From the NCBI RefSeq assembly GCF_040801915.1, contig NZ_JBFMIA010000001.1, positions 62,001 to 126,000 of the forward strand: DNA of 64,000 bases, written 5' to 3'. Under the pieces are notes generated by a model. That model saw nothing but the letters and a program-made list of their open reading frames with translations. It made no database searches and had not been told where the DNA came from. Of this stretch, positions 43,373-53,354 are shown piece after piece; position 1 is the first letter of the stretch; each line of letters starts with the position of its first letter. The translations under genes were made by a program, and so were the position numbers. This stretch comes from Jeotgalibacillus marinus (lineage in GTDB: Bacteria; Bacillota; Bacilli; Bacillales; Jeotgalibacillaceae).

Positions 43373-43384
43373 GAACGTTTGTTC
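43373..43384. promoter_or_regulatory. LexA (SOS) box
   Basis: GAACGTTTGTTC: a GAAC-N4-GTTC dyad that fits the Gram-positive LexA consensus (CGAACRNRYGTTYC) except at the outer bases. It lies just before the polymerase gene, and also faces yqzH. Confidence 0.8.
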
Positions 43385-43604
43385 TTATATTATCAGCGAA
43401 TATGTGAAAAGACAAGTGGCATTTAATGGTGAAACCGAAGAAACGTACTGATGGAGAATAAATCGGCCCTGACGAGTAATAAATAAATTCCTACGGTGAC
43501 TAAAACAAATCGCACCTCACCTACCCGTTCTTTAACATACCTAATTGAATTATTCGTTCATTAGACCCTATACTTATTTTAGAAACTAAAAAGCGAGGAT
43601 GGCA

Positions 43605-43796
43605 ATGGAAAAAAGATGGGTTAAAAAAGGGATCACAAGAGTGATGGCACAATACGGAAGAACTAGCAACGAACCGATTTCGCAACAAGATATGGATACA
43701 TTAGTAGAGGAAATATTCGAACGGTACCACTCAGGAGAAGAAGGTACGCTCGATGACTGGCTTCATGATGTTGTGTATGGGTTTTTGACTGACTGA
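43605..43796 (+). CDS. yqzH: YqzH-like small protein
   Basis: A 63-residue soluble protein: KKGITRVMAQYGRTSNEPIS and the end LDDWLHDVVYGFLTD match the YqzH family. Function unknown. In bacilli it is beside yqjW, here divergently. ATG at 43605 is six bases after GCGAGG. Confidence 0.75.
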   Translation: MEKRWVKKGITRVMAQYGRTSNEPISQQDMDTLVEEIFERYHSGEEGTLDDWLHDVVYGFLTD

Positions 43797-43867
43797 ACTG
43801 GCTTGTCATCTGGTTCCCTGATTTAGGGGTGATAGGGTTGAGGGGTTTCCACTAACTTTCCAAATAT

Positions 43868-43904
43868 CTATTATCCAGGTTAACGTACTAAACCTGGATA
43901 ATAG
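43868..43904. terminator. Bidirectional terminator, yqzH and ABC permease
   Basis: Perfect 14-bp arms CTATTATCCAGGTT / AACCTGGATAATAG with a nine-base loop. The genes on each side converge on it. Confidence 0.75.
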
Positions 43905-43937
43905 CTTTCATTAAAGACTAATCAATCATTTTCTAAC

Positions 43938-44759
43938 CTACCCCTTAACAGACCCCGCCAAAAGACCTCGTACAAAATACTTCCCTAAGAATATGTAAAC
44001 AAGCAATGTCGGCAATGCTGCAATGAGCGCCCCCGCCATTTGTACATTCCATTGTACGATCTGACTTCCGGATAGATTCTGTAAGGCTACCATAATCGGT
44101 TGTTTGTCAGAGGTTGTGATCGTGACAGCAAATAAGAACTCATTCCATATGTTCGTAAACTGCCAAATCGCCACAACGACAAAACCAGTGATCGAAAGAG
44201 GAATAATAATATGTCTAAATATCCCAAAAAAGCCTGCCCCATCTATTTTGGCCGATTCGATCATTGAATCAGGAATATTCGCATAAAAGTTTCGAAACAT
44301 CAATGTAGTAATTGGCAAGCCATATACGACGTGTACGAGAATTAAACCTGGTATTGTATTGTACAATTCAATCAAACGTAAAAACTGAATGACTGGAATT
44401 AAAATACTTTGATATGGAATAAACATCCCAAATAAAATGAACGTAAATATTATGTCAGAGCCTTTAAATCGCCATTTTGACAAAACATAACCATTCATCG
44501 CACCCAATAAAGCAGATAATAATGTGGCAGGGATAACCAAGTAAATGCTATTCATAAAATTCGGAGCTAAATTCGAAAAAGCTTCCGCATAAGAGCTAAA
44601 ATCGATTGAAGTTGGCAAGGCCCACATAGTTGCAAGTGACACTTCATCTATTGGCTTTAAACTTGTAACTAGAATTACATAAACAGGCATTAAAAAGATT
44701 ACTGCGAAAAAGATTAAAATAAAATATTTGAATGCTTTTCCAATACTAAACGACGCCAT
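43938..44759 (-). CDS. Sugar ABC transporter permease (MalG type)
   Basis: CUT1-class permease, 273 residues with six transmembrane segments. EAA loop ESAKIDGAGFFGIFRHIIIP contacts the ATPase; the end is YFVRGLLAGSVKG. Its ATG shares one base with the stop of the upstream permease. No ATPase gene is nearby, which is usual for CUT1 systems that share MsmX, but the binding-protein gene is also missing. Confidence 0.93.
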   Translation of the reverse strand: MASFSIGKAFKYFILIFFAVIFLMPVYVILVTSLKPIDEVSLATMWALPTSIDFSSYAEAFSNLAPNFMNSIYLVIPATLLSALLGAMNGYVLSKWRFKGSDIIFTFILFGMFIPYQSILIPVIQFLRLIELYNTIPGLILVHVVYGLPITTLMFRNFYANIPDSMIESAKIDGAGFFGIFRHIIIPLSITGFVVVAIWQFTNIWNEFLFAVTITTSDKQPIMVALQNLSGSQIVQWNVQMAGALIAALPTLLVYIFLGKYFVRGLLAGSVKG

Positions 44760-45697
44760 CAGTTATCACCCTTTCTACTACTCCATAAATATGGAACAAT
44801 AAATACTGCCACTAAAAGTAACATGATAATTGCTATAGCAGCACCATTCGCATAGTAATTTCCTCTGAATGTCGTTTCGAACATATACACCCCAGGAACA
44901 TCGGTTACAAAATTCGCACCTGATCCTGTCATTGCATAAATTAAATCAAATATCTTCAACGAAATATGGGCCATAATAATAATGACACTGACCGTAATTG
45001 GCATCAGCATCGGTAGAACGACTTTACGATAAACCTGAAATTCGCTCGCCCCGTCCATTCGTGCTGCTTCTCGTAATTCATCTGGAATCCCGCGTAACCC
45101 TGCTAAATACATCGCTAATGAGAAACCAGTCATTTGCCATACTGCAGCAATAACCACTGCAATAATCGCTACCGGCAAACCAAATTCAATACTTCCCCAC
45201 TCAAATCCGGCTAGAATATTTGTATCAGTATACCATTTCGGTTGGATTCCAAAAACGCTTAAAAACTGATTAAATCCAGTAGACGGATTTAATAACCATT
45301 GCCATACTACTCCAGTAACAATAAAAGATAACGCCATTGGGAATAGAAATATATTCCGAAAAATGGCTTCCCCTTTTAGCTTCTGATCGATTAAAATAGC
45401 TAAGCTCATTCCAATGACAATCACCAAGCCAATAAATAAAATAGTAAAAAATAAAGTATTACGTAGATCGGCTTGAAAACGGAAATCATTAAATAAATAA
45501 ATATAGTTTTTCAACCCCGCAAATGAAAAGTCTGGAATAATTGAATTGTAATTACTTAATGAAACATATCCAGTCCACCCGATAAATCCATAGACAAAAA
45601 CAAGGATTAATAAAAATGATGGAATTAAAAACGCTATCGCTGTCCAATGATCTTTTGAAATAATTTTTTTACTTTTCATCTGCACACCCTTTGTCAT
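44759..45697 (-). CDS. Sugar ABC transporter permease (MalF type)
   Basis: CUT1-class partner permease, about 312 residues, six transmembrane segments, EAA loop EAARMDGASEFQVYRKVVLP. ATG at 45695-45697 follows GAGGAGG; 16 upstream codons are not used. In most such operons a solute-binding protein gene comes just before; here only 206 bases with a cre-like site separate it from the response regulator. The sugar is unknown, probably an oligosaccharide. Confidence 0.93.
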   Translation of the reverse strand: MTKGVQMKSKKIISKDHWTAIAFLIPSFLLILVFVYGFIGWTGYVSLSNYNSIIPDFSFAGLKNYIYLFNDFRFQADLRNTLFFTILFIGLVIVIGMSLAILIDQKLKGEAIFRNIFLFPMALSFIVTGVVWQWLLNPSTGFNQFLSVFGIQPKWYTDTNILAGFEWGSIEFGLPVAIIAVVIAAVWQMTGFSLAMYLAGLRGIPDELREAARMDGASEFQVYRKVVLPMLMPITVSVIIIMAHISLKIFDLIYAMTGSGANFVTDVPGVYMFETTFRGNYYANGAAIAIIMLLLVAVFIVPYLWSSRKGDN

Positions 45698-45823
45698 ATA
45701 TATCCTCCTCACATCGAGGTCCCTTGGTTCGAAATAAGTGTTCAAAATGTGCCTAATAAAAAGATTCTACTTTACCACTTACACTGCCTCCATCTTTTCA
45801 CGACTAATAATCCCCCTTCATTA

Positions 45824-45837
45824 TGATGGCGCTTTCA
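45824..45837. promoter_or_regulatory. cre-like site before permeases
   Basis: TGATGGCGCTTTCA matches the cre consensus at 12 of 14 positions and lies about 130 bases before the first permease. Tentative. Confidence 0.35.
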
Positions 45838-45903
45838 TTATGTATTATAAAAAAATTCAAACAATTATTACGTGCAAATTACTGTACTATTTTACGTTTT
45901 TCT

Positions 45904-47325
45904 TCATTTTTTAAAGATGCCTTGTTGATATTGTTTAGGGGATTCATGATAAAACTTTTTAAATACTCGACTAAAATAATTTGGATCTTTATAGCCTACC
46001 ATAAAGCAAATTTCTTTTAATGAGTGCAAATTGCCCTCAATTAATTCTTTTGCTTTTCGCAAGCGAACCTTTGTTAAAAAATCAATAAACGTCTCGCCAA
46101 ACTCTTGTTTAAATATATTCGAAAAGTAATTTGGACTTAAATTCACTGAAGCTGCTACATTTTCTAATGTTATTGCCTCATTAAAATGATTGTGTATATA
46201 TTTTTTTGCTTGAGCTATATATTGCTTAGACTGATAAAATTCATTTATTTTCATACAGCATAAATGAAGATATGAATACCAGTCCTGATCCGTTTGTAAT
46301 GCAGTAAAGGAGCTTTTATGCATGGTAATATCATGATTGCTTAGTATATTTTTTAGATTAATATATAAATCTTCTTTTTCACCGGCTGTTAAACGATCAT
46401 AGTATTTTTTAAAATAGATTATAGCCTCATCACTATGTCCTTTTTCCACCATATAGCCTATTCCGGCAATTACATTTTCTTCATTTCCTATCTTTTCATT
46501 TGCTTGAAAAAAACCATATTTACTTTTATTCTCTGAAGCTAGTTGCAAACAAGCTTCATAAGCTTCATGGTAAGATTTCGAAAGTTTTTCTAATGAAAAG
46601 GATGGAAATCCAATGCCGATATACATATCTTCACCGAGCACAATGTGTAACTTTCTTGCTAAGGTTAATACATCTGCTTTCTCTATCATGATAGGTGCGG
46701 TAATACACATGACAACCGCTTCTTCGTTTTGAAATAATATATAGGAATAGGAGGCATTCGTTGCAAGAGCTTTTTTAATATCCCCTAAATCATAATCAGT
46801 ATTTGACTTCATAACGAAAAAACAGCCACTCTTCATGGTAGGAAATAACGCTTCTTGCAGTGCAAATAGATCTTTAGGGAGAGGGGCTTGCATCGCCTTC
46901 GTAATAAACAGTTCCTTTAGCAGCTCAGTCGATTTCATTTTACTCTCCCGTGTTAGTTCAATTTCCTTTACCACACGTAATAATGCTTTAACAATTTCCT
47001 CTTTTTTCCCTGGTTTTAAAATATAATCTTTAATCCCAAATCGCATCGATTCTTTCGCATAATCAAATGAATCATAAGCTGAAACTAAAATAAACTTAAT
47101 CTCTGAATTTGCCGCATAAATCTTTTCAATTGCCTCCAATCCATTTATCCCCGGCATCTTTATATCCATAAATATAATATCTGGATTCGTCTTCTCAGCT
47201 AATTCGATTGCCCTTCTTCCATTTACTGCCTCCCCAACGACAACCATATCTGTAAAATTAGCTTCTATAAATTTCTTCATTGCTTTTCTCTCTACCAATT
47301 CATCTTCAGCAATTAGTATTCGCAC
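45904..47325 (-). CDS. YesN-type response regulator (REC-AraC)
   Basis: 473 residues. Receiver domain with Asp in IIFMDIKMPGINGLEAI (about residue 55) and Lys in YILKPGKKE; a central linker of about 230 residues; and a C-terminal AraC helix-turn-helix pair (YIAQAKKYIHNHFNEAITL, LSPNYFSNIFKQEFGETF, ICFMVGYKDPNYFSRVFKKF). It should activate the downstream sugar permease genes. GTG start after AAGGGG. It follows the kinase relic by 18 bases. Confidence 0.92.
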   Translation of the reverse strand: MRILIAEDELVERKAMKKFIEANFTDMVVVGEAVNGRRAIELAEKTNPDIIFMDIKMPGINGLEAIEKIYAANSEIKFILVSAYDSFDYAKESMRFGIKDYILKPGKKEEIVKALLRVVKEIELTRESKMKSTELLKELFITKAMQAPLPKDLFALQEALFPTMKSGCFFVMKSNTDYDLGDIKKALATNASYSYILFQNEEAVVMCITAPIMIEKADVLTLARKLHIVLGEDMYIGIGFPSFSLEKLSKSYHEAYEACLQLASENKSKYGFFQANEKIGNEENVIAGIGYMVEKGHSDEAIIYFKKYYDRLTAGEKEDLYINLKNILSNHDITMHKSSFTALQTDQDWYSYLHLCCMKINEFYQSKQYIAQAKKYIHNHFNEAITLENVAASVNLSPNYFSNIFKQEFGETFIDFLTKVRLRKAKELIEGNLHSLKEICFMVGYKDPNYFSRVFKKFYHESPKQYQQGIFKK

Positions 47326-47343
47326 CTTTTGAAGCCCCTTTCA

Positions 47344-48750
47344 TTAATGATTTTTAGGTAACAATAGACGTATTGTCGTTCCTTTTCCTCGTTCCGAATC
47401 AATCTCCACCACATCACGAACCTGATAATGTAACTGTAAACGTCGAATCACATTTGTTAATCCGATCCCAGTAGAATGTCCAACATGCTCTTCATCCAAT
47501 TTCGACAATGTTAGAACCTGCTTAATTTTGTCTTGTTCCATCCCAACACCATCATCACTAACTTCTACAATTATATCATTAGCAGTTTGGTAAATTTGTA
47601 AGGTTACCGTTCCTCCATCCTCTTTTTCCTCAATTCCATGAATAAAAGCATTCTCAACTAACGGTTGTAAAGTTAAACGTGGTATCTCTATCCTTAGACA
47701 GCTCTCATCAATTTTCAGTTTAAATTGACTCCGTTCCGAAAAACGTATTTAATAATCCTTCACTATCTCCACTTCATCGCGAAGCGCAACGTTCTTATCA
47801 ATCTGTCCTAAACTATGACGAAGCAGGGTTGCAACGGAATCTATTAACCTTGAAGTTGATTGGGCATCCTCTAAATAAGCCATTTTAGATATTGTATTTA
47901 ACGTATTAAATAAAAAATGTGGATTAATTTGATTTTGCAAATGCTTCAATTCCATTTCCTTTAATAAACGATCCAGCTCAGACTGGTCTCTTATTTCTTC
48001 AACCAATTCATGAATATTCGAGCGCATATGATTAAAGGTTTCTCCAAGCAATTTCAATTCATCGTTTGATTGAATGTTAATCGGTTCCCCAAGTAAATCT
48101 CCTTTAGACACTTCATTTGCTGCATGAGATAATTTATCAATAGGCTGTGTAATCCCTTTCGAGAACCATAGCGCGAAGAATATTGCTAGCATAATCGTTG
48201 TAATAAATAAAAAAAAGATGAACAAGAAGAAGTTTTCATTTCGCACTTGTAAATCCTGATAAAAAGATTGGTAAGCCGTTAATTCCACATCAATTATTTC
48301 TAAAGCAGACGTCTGAATATAATCTGAAGCTGTTCTTGTTTCCTCTAAGTGGTATGTATACTGTTCAATATCATCTTTTAAAACAAAACCAATCGTAAGC
48401 TCACTCTCGAGGATAAAGGTCTCAATTAAATTGATATAATTTTTTATTTTTATTTCATTCGTATCATCAAATGATTTTGTTAACCGATCCTTTTCATTTT
48501 CTAATACACGCTTCGTCTCAAAATAATTGGTTCCATTATTCGCTTTGTTATCGGTCACAAAGTTTTTTGTTTGTGTATATAACTCTTCAGACTTTTGCGA
48601 GATAGAGTTTAGTATTAAAAACCGTTGGAAACTATCATCGTAACTATTCGTAAATTCATTTGAGCTTACAAAAATAGATATTGCCGTTACTTGAAATAAA
48701 ATAACAAACACAAAAAAATATACTAATAGCTTTCCACGAATCGTCTTCAT
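47344..48750 (-). pseudogene. YesM-type histidine kinase with internal stop
   Basis: Membrane sensor kinase: N-terminal transmembrane segment, extracellular domain (about 30-170), second transmembrane segment, HAMP, and the His_kinase domain with QNQINPHFLFNTLNTIS (phosphohistidine). An in-frame TAA at 47749-47751 ends it after residue 333 (EIVKDY). Beyond it the same frame continues without further stops: IRFSERSQFKLKIDE, N box LQPLVENAFIHGIEE, G boxes DDGVGMEQDK and GIGLTNVIRRL, and ends at 47344. Compared with relatives a few codons are missing at the stop (expected YLxIQ), so a small deletion made it. Without the ATPase domain it cannot phosphorylate. Confidence 0.85.
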
Positions 48751-49733
48751 TGCATTCCACCGTTGGCTCGCTGTAAATCCTTCCTCTCTACAATTTTAGA
48801 AGAAGTAAAAATTTGATTTTCTAATACCTCTTGTTTTTGTAAACTGATCATCACATTCACGGATTCAAAACCCATTTCCTCGGGATACTGTTCAATTGTG
48901 GCATCGATTTTATTATCTCGAATTAACGCTAACGTTTCTGGTAAAACATCAAAAGCAGTAATATATATTTCTTTATTCGGAGCTATTTCATGCAGACCTT
49001 CAACCATTCCAATTCCATCAAGTGAACTTGTTCCAACTAATGCAGTGATCTGCGGATATTCCTTTAGCAACGAATATGTTGCTTGGGTTGCGCCAATTTC
49101 GGTGATATCTGATTCTTGTATATCTACAATGTGAATTCGTGAATTAGATTCAACCGCTTGTTTAAAGCCAGCGATTCTCTCCTGCTGATTGATTGCCTCA
49201 AAACGCCCAGTAACAATTCCCACATATTGCTCTCCAGTCGTATTTTCAATAATCGTTTGACCAGCAAGCTGGCCCGCATAAAAATTATCCGACCCAACGT
49301 ACGCCTTTCGTTCACTGCTTTTCACATCTGTATCAATCGTTATAATCGGTATATCACGTTCGACCGCTTTATGTACAAGATCCACAAAACGCTCCCCTTC
49401 AATTCCTTGCACAATAATGCCATCCACTTTCGCAGATATCATTCGATCTAACAGCCTTAATAATTGATCATTATCAGCTTTTTTAGGCGCTACATATTCC
49501 AAGTAAATATCATTTTGTGCAGCTGCTTCTTTCGCTCCTTTTTCTATTAAGCGCCAATAATCATTTTCCGTCTCCTCAGCAATCAACGCAAAATGATACG
49601 TATATTCCTTTGGCACTACGTTATCCATTTCAATGTAAAATGTTTTATACCCATAAATCAACATCCCTATAAAACTGCTCAGAAAAAAAACACCACTTAT
49701 TATGTAGAGTAATCGTTTAGTGCTAGTAGTCAT
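48747..49733 (-). CDS. Membrane-anchored sugar-binding protein (sensor accessory)
   Basis: 328 residues: one N-terminal transmembrane anchor (about 8-30) and a periplasmic-binding-protein domain of the LacI/ribose-binding type (HFALIAEETENDYWRLIEKG, VDGIIVQGIEGERFVDL, IPIITIDTDVKSSERKAYVG, ITALVGTSSLDGIGMVEG). No lipobox. It starts an operon with the kinase and regulator (ATGA overlap with the kinase), like the XylFII-LytS-YesN arrangement where such a protein presents sugar to the kinase. AGGAGG site upstream. Confidence 0.88.
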   Translation of the reverse strand: MTTSTKRLLYIISGVFFLSSFIGMLIYGYKTFYIEMDNVVPKEYTYHFALIAEETENDYWRLIEKGAKEAAAQNDIYLEYVAPKKADNDQLLRLLDRMISAKVDGIIVQGIEGERFVDLVHKAVERDIPIITIDTDVKSSERKAYVGSDNFYAGQLAGQTIIENTTGEQYVGIVTGRFEAINQQERIAGFKQAVESNSRIHIVDIQESDITEIGATQATYSLLKEYPQITALVGTSSLDGIGMVEGLHEIAPNKEIYITAFDVLPETLALIRDNKIDATIEQYPEEMGFESVNVMISLQKQEVLENQIFTSSKIVERKDLQRANGGMQ

Positions 49734-50286
49734 GTTGTTCCTCCTCTAAATAGTATTTGTTTTCAGAATCATAGCGCTGTCTACACGACTCTTCCAGCCT
49801 CTTTTTTCCATCTCTTTTCCATTCCCTCCTCATTTTTTGCTTTCTAAACCGAAAGACTATCGAAAATATGAATACATTAGCCTATTTCGCAGACTAAATA
49901 AGCGGGTGAACCTTTGATGTACTTTTCTATTTCAGCGTTTTCTTATGTAGGTACAAGACTCGGTTAAAGTCTTACCAAATAGGATTTCCATCTGCTAAAT
50001 CCCCTTGCTAAGTATCTCCGAAAGTTGAGCAAAGGAAATAGTAAGAACGTACTATTTCTTCAGACCAGTCCATTTCTGCACACTAATATGTTCATCATTT
50101 GGACTTCTATTCTCATATAAAACGATTCTATAATAAATTTCCGGGGTTGATACGACGTTCGTGAAATTAAAAATGCAGAACGTCATCCATTCTTCTATAC
50201 TGAATTCTTGAAAAACAAGTATAGATTGGATCGAACCCAAAAGATCAATCATTTTTAAAAAAATTGACCAAAGGAAAGAAGGTAGA
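49734..50286. other. Gap, one dubious ORF
   Basis: A minus-strand frame at 50252-50052 (66 codons) reads FTNVVSTPEIYYRIVLYENR near its end but has no ribosome site and no family I recognise; it may be a relic. The rest holds promoters of the divergent genes. No terminator found. Confidence 0.3.
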
Positions 50287-50943
50287 ATGATGAGACGGTA
50301 CTATTTGTTGCGTTGGCTCTTTTTTATGACAGGTCTTGTCCTGTTAGCACTTGGAATCACCTTAACAATAAAAGGACAACGATTGGGTATAGGTCCATGG
50401 GATGTTTTCCATGTTGGATTATTCCAAAAAAACGGTTTAACCGTGGGTATGTGGTCGATCATTATAGGAGTTCTTATTATCGGGACCACTGTAATTATAA
50501 CGAAGAAGCTACCTAGAATTGGCACCCTTTTAAACATGCTGTTGCTCGGAATTTTTATCGATATATTTAATTTTTTTATTCCAGAACCCTCCACTTGGCC
50601 CGGAGTCATTTCCATCTTTTTACTAGGTGTCGTAGCGGTGGGATATGGTACGGGAGTCTATGTATCTGCAAACCTCGGTGCTGGTCCTAGAGACAGTATT
50701 ATGATGCTCATTGTAGAAAAAACAGGTTGGAACATCTGTATGGTTCGAAGAGGAATCGAGCTTGTAGTACTTGCAATCGGCTTTTCCTTAGGGGGACCTG
50801 TGGGTGTGGGAACACTCGTCACAGCGCTATTTGTCGGGTCAATTATCCACGTGTCGTTACCACAAAGCAAATTGATACTTCAACGTTCGATGGGCCATAA
50901 TAATGCCCAAACCGTGTCTTATTTGGAATCAAAAAGATTCTAA
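50287..50943 (+). CDS. YczE/YyaS/YitT-type membrane protein
   Basis: 218 residues, five or more transmembrane segments, with the family motifs GLGIGPWDVFHVGLFQKN-like (read KGQRLGIGPWDVFHVGLFQK) and YVSANLGAGPRDSIMMLIVE, then MVRRGIELVVLAIGFSLGGPVGVGT. Function unknown; in B. subtilis YczE affects secondary metabolism. AGAAGG site before a tandem ATG. Confidence 0.85.
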   Translation: MMRRYYLLRWLFFMTGLVLLALGITLTIKGQRLGIGPWDVFHVGLFQKNGLTVGMWSIIIGVLIIGTTVIITKKLPRIGTLLNMLLLGIFIDIFNFFIPEPSTWPGVISIFLLGVVAVGYGTGVYVSANLGAGPRDSIMMLIVEKTGWNICMVRRGIELVVLAIGFSLGGPVGVGTLVTALFVGSIIHVSLPQSKLILQRSMGHNNAQTVSYLESKRF

Positions 50944-51232
50944 GTTTCAGAAGAAAGAAAATGGTCATTGTTACACTTACCTAGATTCCACGCGAAACAA
51001 TTAGAAATCACCCTTACAACGAGTATCCATATTTGGCTCAGAAGGTTGCAGAACCAAACCATTCCGTAAAAATGAATTTCTCCCTGTCCCTAAAGTCTAA
51101 CTGTAAATAAAAACCAAAGGAACAGTACCACCTTTATTCAAGTCTTGTCTTTTTGTCTAAAATACTGGAAGAATTAGTTTCTGATTATTGCGTTAATTTT
51201 TATGCAATATTAGTGGTGGAATTTAACTAATT

Positions 51233-51270
51233 AAAAAAATCACTCAGTCATTTCGATTAAGTGGTTTTTG
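51233..51270 (+). terminator. Terminator, probably of YczE-type gene
   Basis: AAAAAATCACT and AGTGGTTTTT pair with one G-T wobble; the T-run extends the stem on the plus strand. Confidence 0.5.
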
Positions 51271-51412
51271 TTTAATCCATAAAACAAAGGTTTTAAAAAC
51301 GTTATTTTTAAAAATACGCATAAACTACACACGAAACACACATTGCCTAGTTATAATAAGTTTTTGTATTAACAAAGTTGTTGATACTAATACATAAAAA
51401 GGCGAGAACAAC

Positions 51413-51519
51413 ATGAATAAAACAAACTTTTAACAGGTGCATTACATTAAGTCTAGGAATTGCAGGGACGAGTATTTTCGGACTTTGGAGAAGGAGAAAA
51501 AGAGATACTGGAAAATAGG
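51413..51519 (+). pseudogene. Small single-TM protein, frameshifted
   Basis: After GGCGAG an ATG frame reads MNKNKLLTGALH and stops; from the same point another frame continues LSLGIAGTSIFGLWRRRKRD to a stop at 51519. Joined, they make a roughly 34-residue peptide with one hydrophobic helix and a basic tail, similar in style to small YtxH-like proteins. A single indel near 51446-51452 explains the break, which could also be a sequencing error. Confidence 0.4.
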
Positions 51520-51744
51520 CACAATCGATACAAAAGATGATTGCTACTTGCGTCAACATTAGACCGTTACAATTAAGAGCCACGACTTTAAAGCAACCGT
51601 CCATGGTACCCTGGCCAACCAGTTTCACTTCACCTAAACATTTGACGTAAAAAACCGATACTACTTATTACAAGAATATTAGAGCCATTAAACTCCTTGA
51701 AATAATAGATTTGCTAGTTAGCTTTAAACAAAGAAGGTGATGAT

Positions 51745-53337
51745 GTGTCATTAGATCAACGAAGTTCTCAATTACTCCATATATTAATTCAAAAAAATTC
51801 TCCTATCTCAATAAAGGAGTTATCTCAAACTTTACGAGTATCAAGGAGAATGGTTTACTACAATCTTGAAAAAATAAACGATTGGCTAAAAAAACAAGAG
51901 TTGGAAGAAGTTCAAAGAGTAAAGTCTTTAGGCATCTTTGTAACAGAAGATACAAAAGCTCGCATCCCCATTCAACTAAACAGTACGATTGACTATTATT
52001 TCGCAGCACCTGAACGTGAAAGATTAATCTTAATCACATTACTTACAAATAACCATTCACTTTATCTAAAAGAATTGATGAGTATCACCAAAGTGTGCCG
52101 AAACTCTTGTTTAAGTGATTTAAAAGCTGTTAAGCGAACATGCTATCAATATCAATTAGAAGTTCAATTTGAACGACTTAGAGGATATTTCTTAACTGGC
52201 TCTCAGTTTCAAATTCGAAAGTTGTTTGTAGACACTTTTGATTATCAGACTTCGAGTGAGTTATCTAAGGAAATGATAGCAATCTGGACTAACTTTGATC
52301 CTAACTTACATGATACAGTAAAGCAATGTACCACATTGGTGATGAACTTTCAAAAAGTTTTGAATTTGAAACTTGATTATGAATCAACCTCTCAACTCTC
52401 ATGGCAGCTTGCTTATTTCATCCATCGAGTCAAGTTAGCAACGATTGTTTCACTAAGTACAGATGAGAAAGAAACATTAAAATCAAGACCAGCCTTTCAT
52501 CAAGCTTCATTTATCACAGATGAACTAAAAAACAAATTCAACCTTATCATTCCTGAAGATGAGGTCTGTTACATCACGATGTTTCTGTTGAATTTTAGAA
52601 ATCAATCAGAAAAACAGTTAGATATAGACGACATTCACACCATTGTCCAAAAAATGGTAATCGACTTTCAACGATTCTCATGTATTGAATTCAACAATTA
52701 TCAAGCTGTTGAACAAAGCTTACTTATTCATATTCGTCCTGCTTACTATCGATTGAAGTATGGCATTCAACCAAAGAATCCATTAACATCCTCGATGAAA
52801 GAGAAGTATGGTGCAGTATTTCAAATAACTAAGAAAGTTGTTCATCATTTAGAAAGCTTTGTGGGAGCAACCGTTGATGAGGATGAACTTGCTTATATTG
52901 CTATGCACTTCGGTGGTTGGATGAGAAAAGAAGGTAGCACTCCAGTGTCTAGAAAATATGCCCTCATCGTTTGTTCCAGCGGTGTAGGTACGTCTCAGAT
53001 TCTAAAAAGTCAGCTAGAAACGTTGTTCTCTACTCTTGATTTTGAAGTAGTGACTGCGATTGAAGAATCGAGAAACGATGCAGAAATTATATTCACCACC
53101 GTACCCATCCCAGATCAACATTTACCTACCTATCATGTGAATGCAATTTTAAGTGATTTGGAAAAAGAACGACTTTTAACATATGTGAATCGAACATTAA
53201 ATCAAAAATTTGTCACATCAAAAACAGAACAAGCCAATCAGATTCTGCAAGCCATTGAAAAACATGTAACCGTTCACAATCAAAAACAATTACTAATAGA
53301 AATCGAACATATCCTTGCCGATAAACATCTCAGATAA
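51745..53337 (+). CDS. PRD-containing PTS regulator with EIIB domain
   Basis: Transcription activator/antiterminator of the BglG/MtlR type, 530 residues. N-terminal helix-turn-helix (SPISIKELSQTLRVSRRMVYY), a second helical domain, two PRDs (about 180-390; histidine in AMHFGGWMR), and a C-terminal EIIB-like domain with the phosphocysteine in ALIVCSSGVGTSQILKS. No EIIA domain follows. Phosphorylation by the PTS should tune its activity. GTG start after AAGGTGATG. First gene of a four-gene PTS operon. Confidence 0.9.
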   Translation: MSLDQRSSQLLHILIQKNSPISIKELSQTLRVSRRMVYYNLEKINDWLKKQELEEVQRVKSLGIFVTEDTKARIPIQLNSTIDYYFAAPERERLILITLLTNNHSLYLKELMSITKVCRNSCLSDLKAVKRTCYQYQLEVQFERLRGYFLTGSQFQIRKLFVDTFDYQTSSELSKEMIAIWTNFDPNLHDTVKQCTTLVMNFQKVLNLKLDYESTSQLSWQLAYFIHRVKLATIVSLSTDEKETLKSRPAFHQASFITDELKNKFNLIIPEDEVCYITMFLLNFRNQSEKQLDIDDIHTIVQKMVIDFQRFSCIEFNNYQAVEQSLLIHIRPAYYRLKYGIQPKNPLTSSMKEKYGAVFQITKKVVHHLESFVGATVDEDELAYIAMHFGGWMRKEGSTPVSRKYALIVCSSGVGTSQILKSQLETLFSTLDFEVVTAIEESRNDAEIIFTTVPIPDQHLPTYHVNAILSDLEKERLLTYVNRTLNQKFVTSKTEQANQILQAIEKHVTVHNQKQLLIEIEHILADKHLR

Positions 53338-53354
53338 AGGAGCTTTACAAACCT

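Larger units (their letters stand above)
50944..51744. other. 801-base gap with small-gene relic
   Basis: Contains the terminator at 51233-51270 and the frameshifted small membrane gene at 51413-51519. The remaining AT-rich sequence has no credible ORF. The promoter of the PTS operon must lie to the right; no cre or PRD-type antiterminator hairpin was recognised. Confidence 0.4.
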
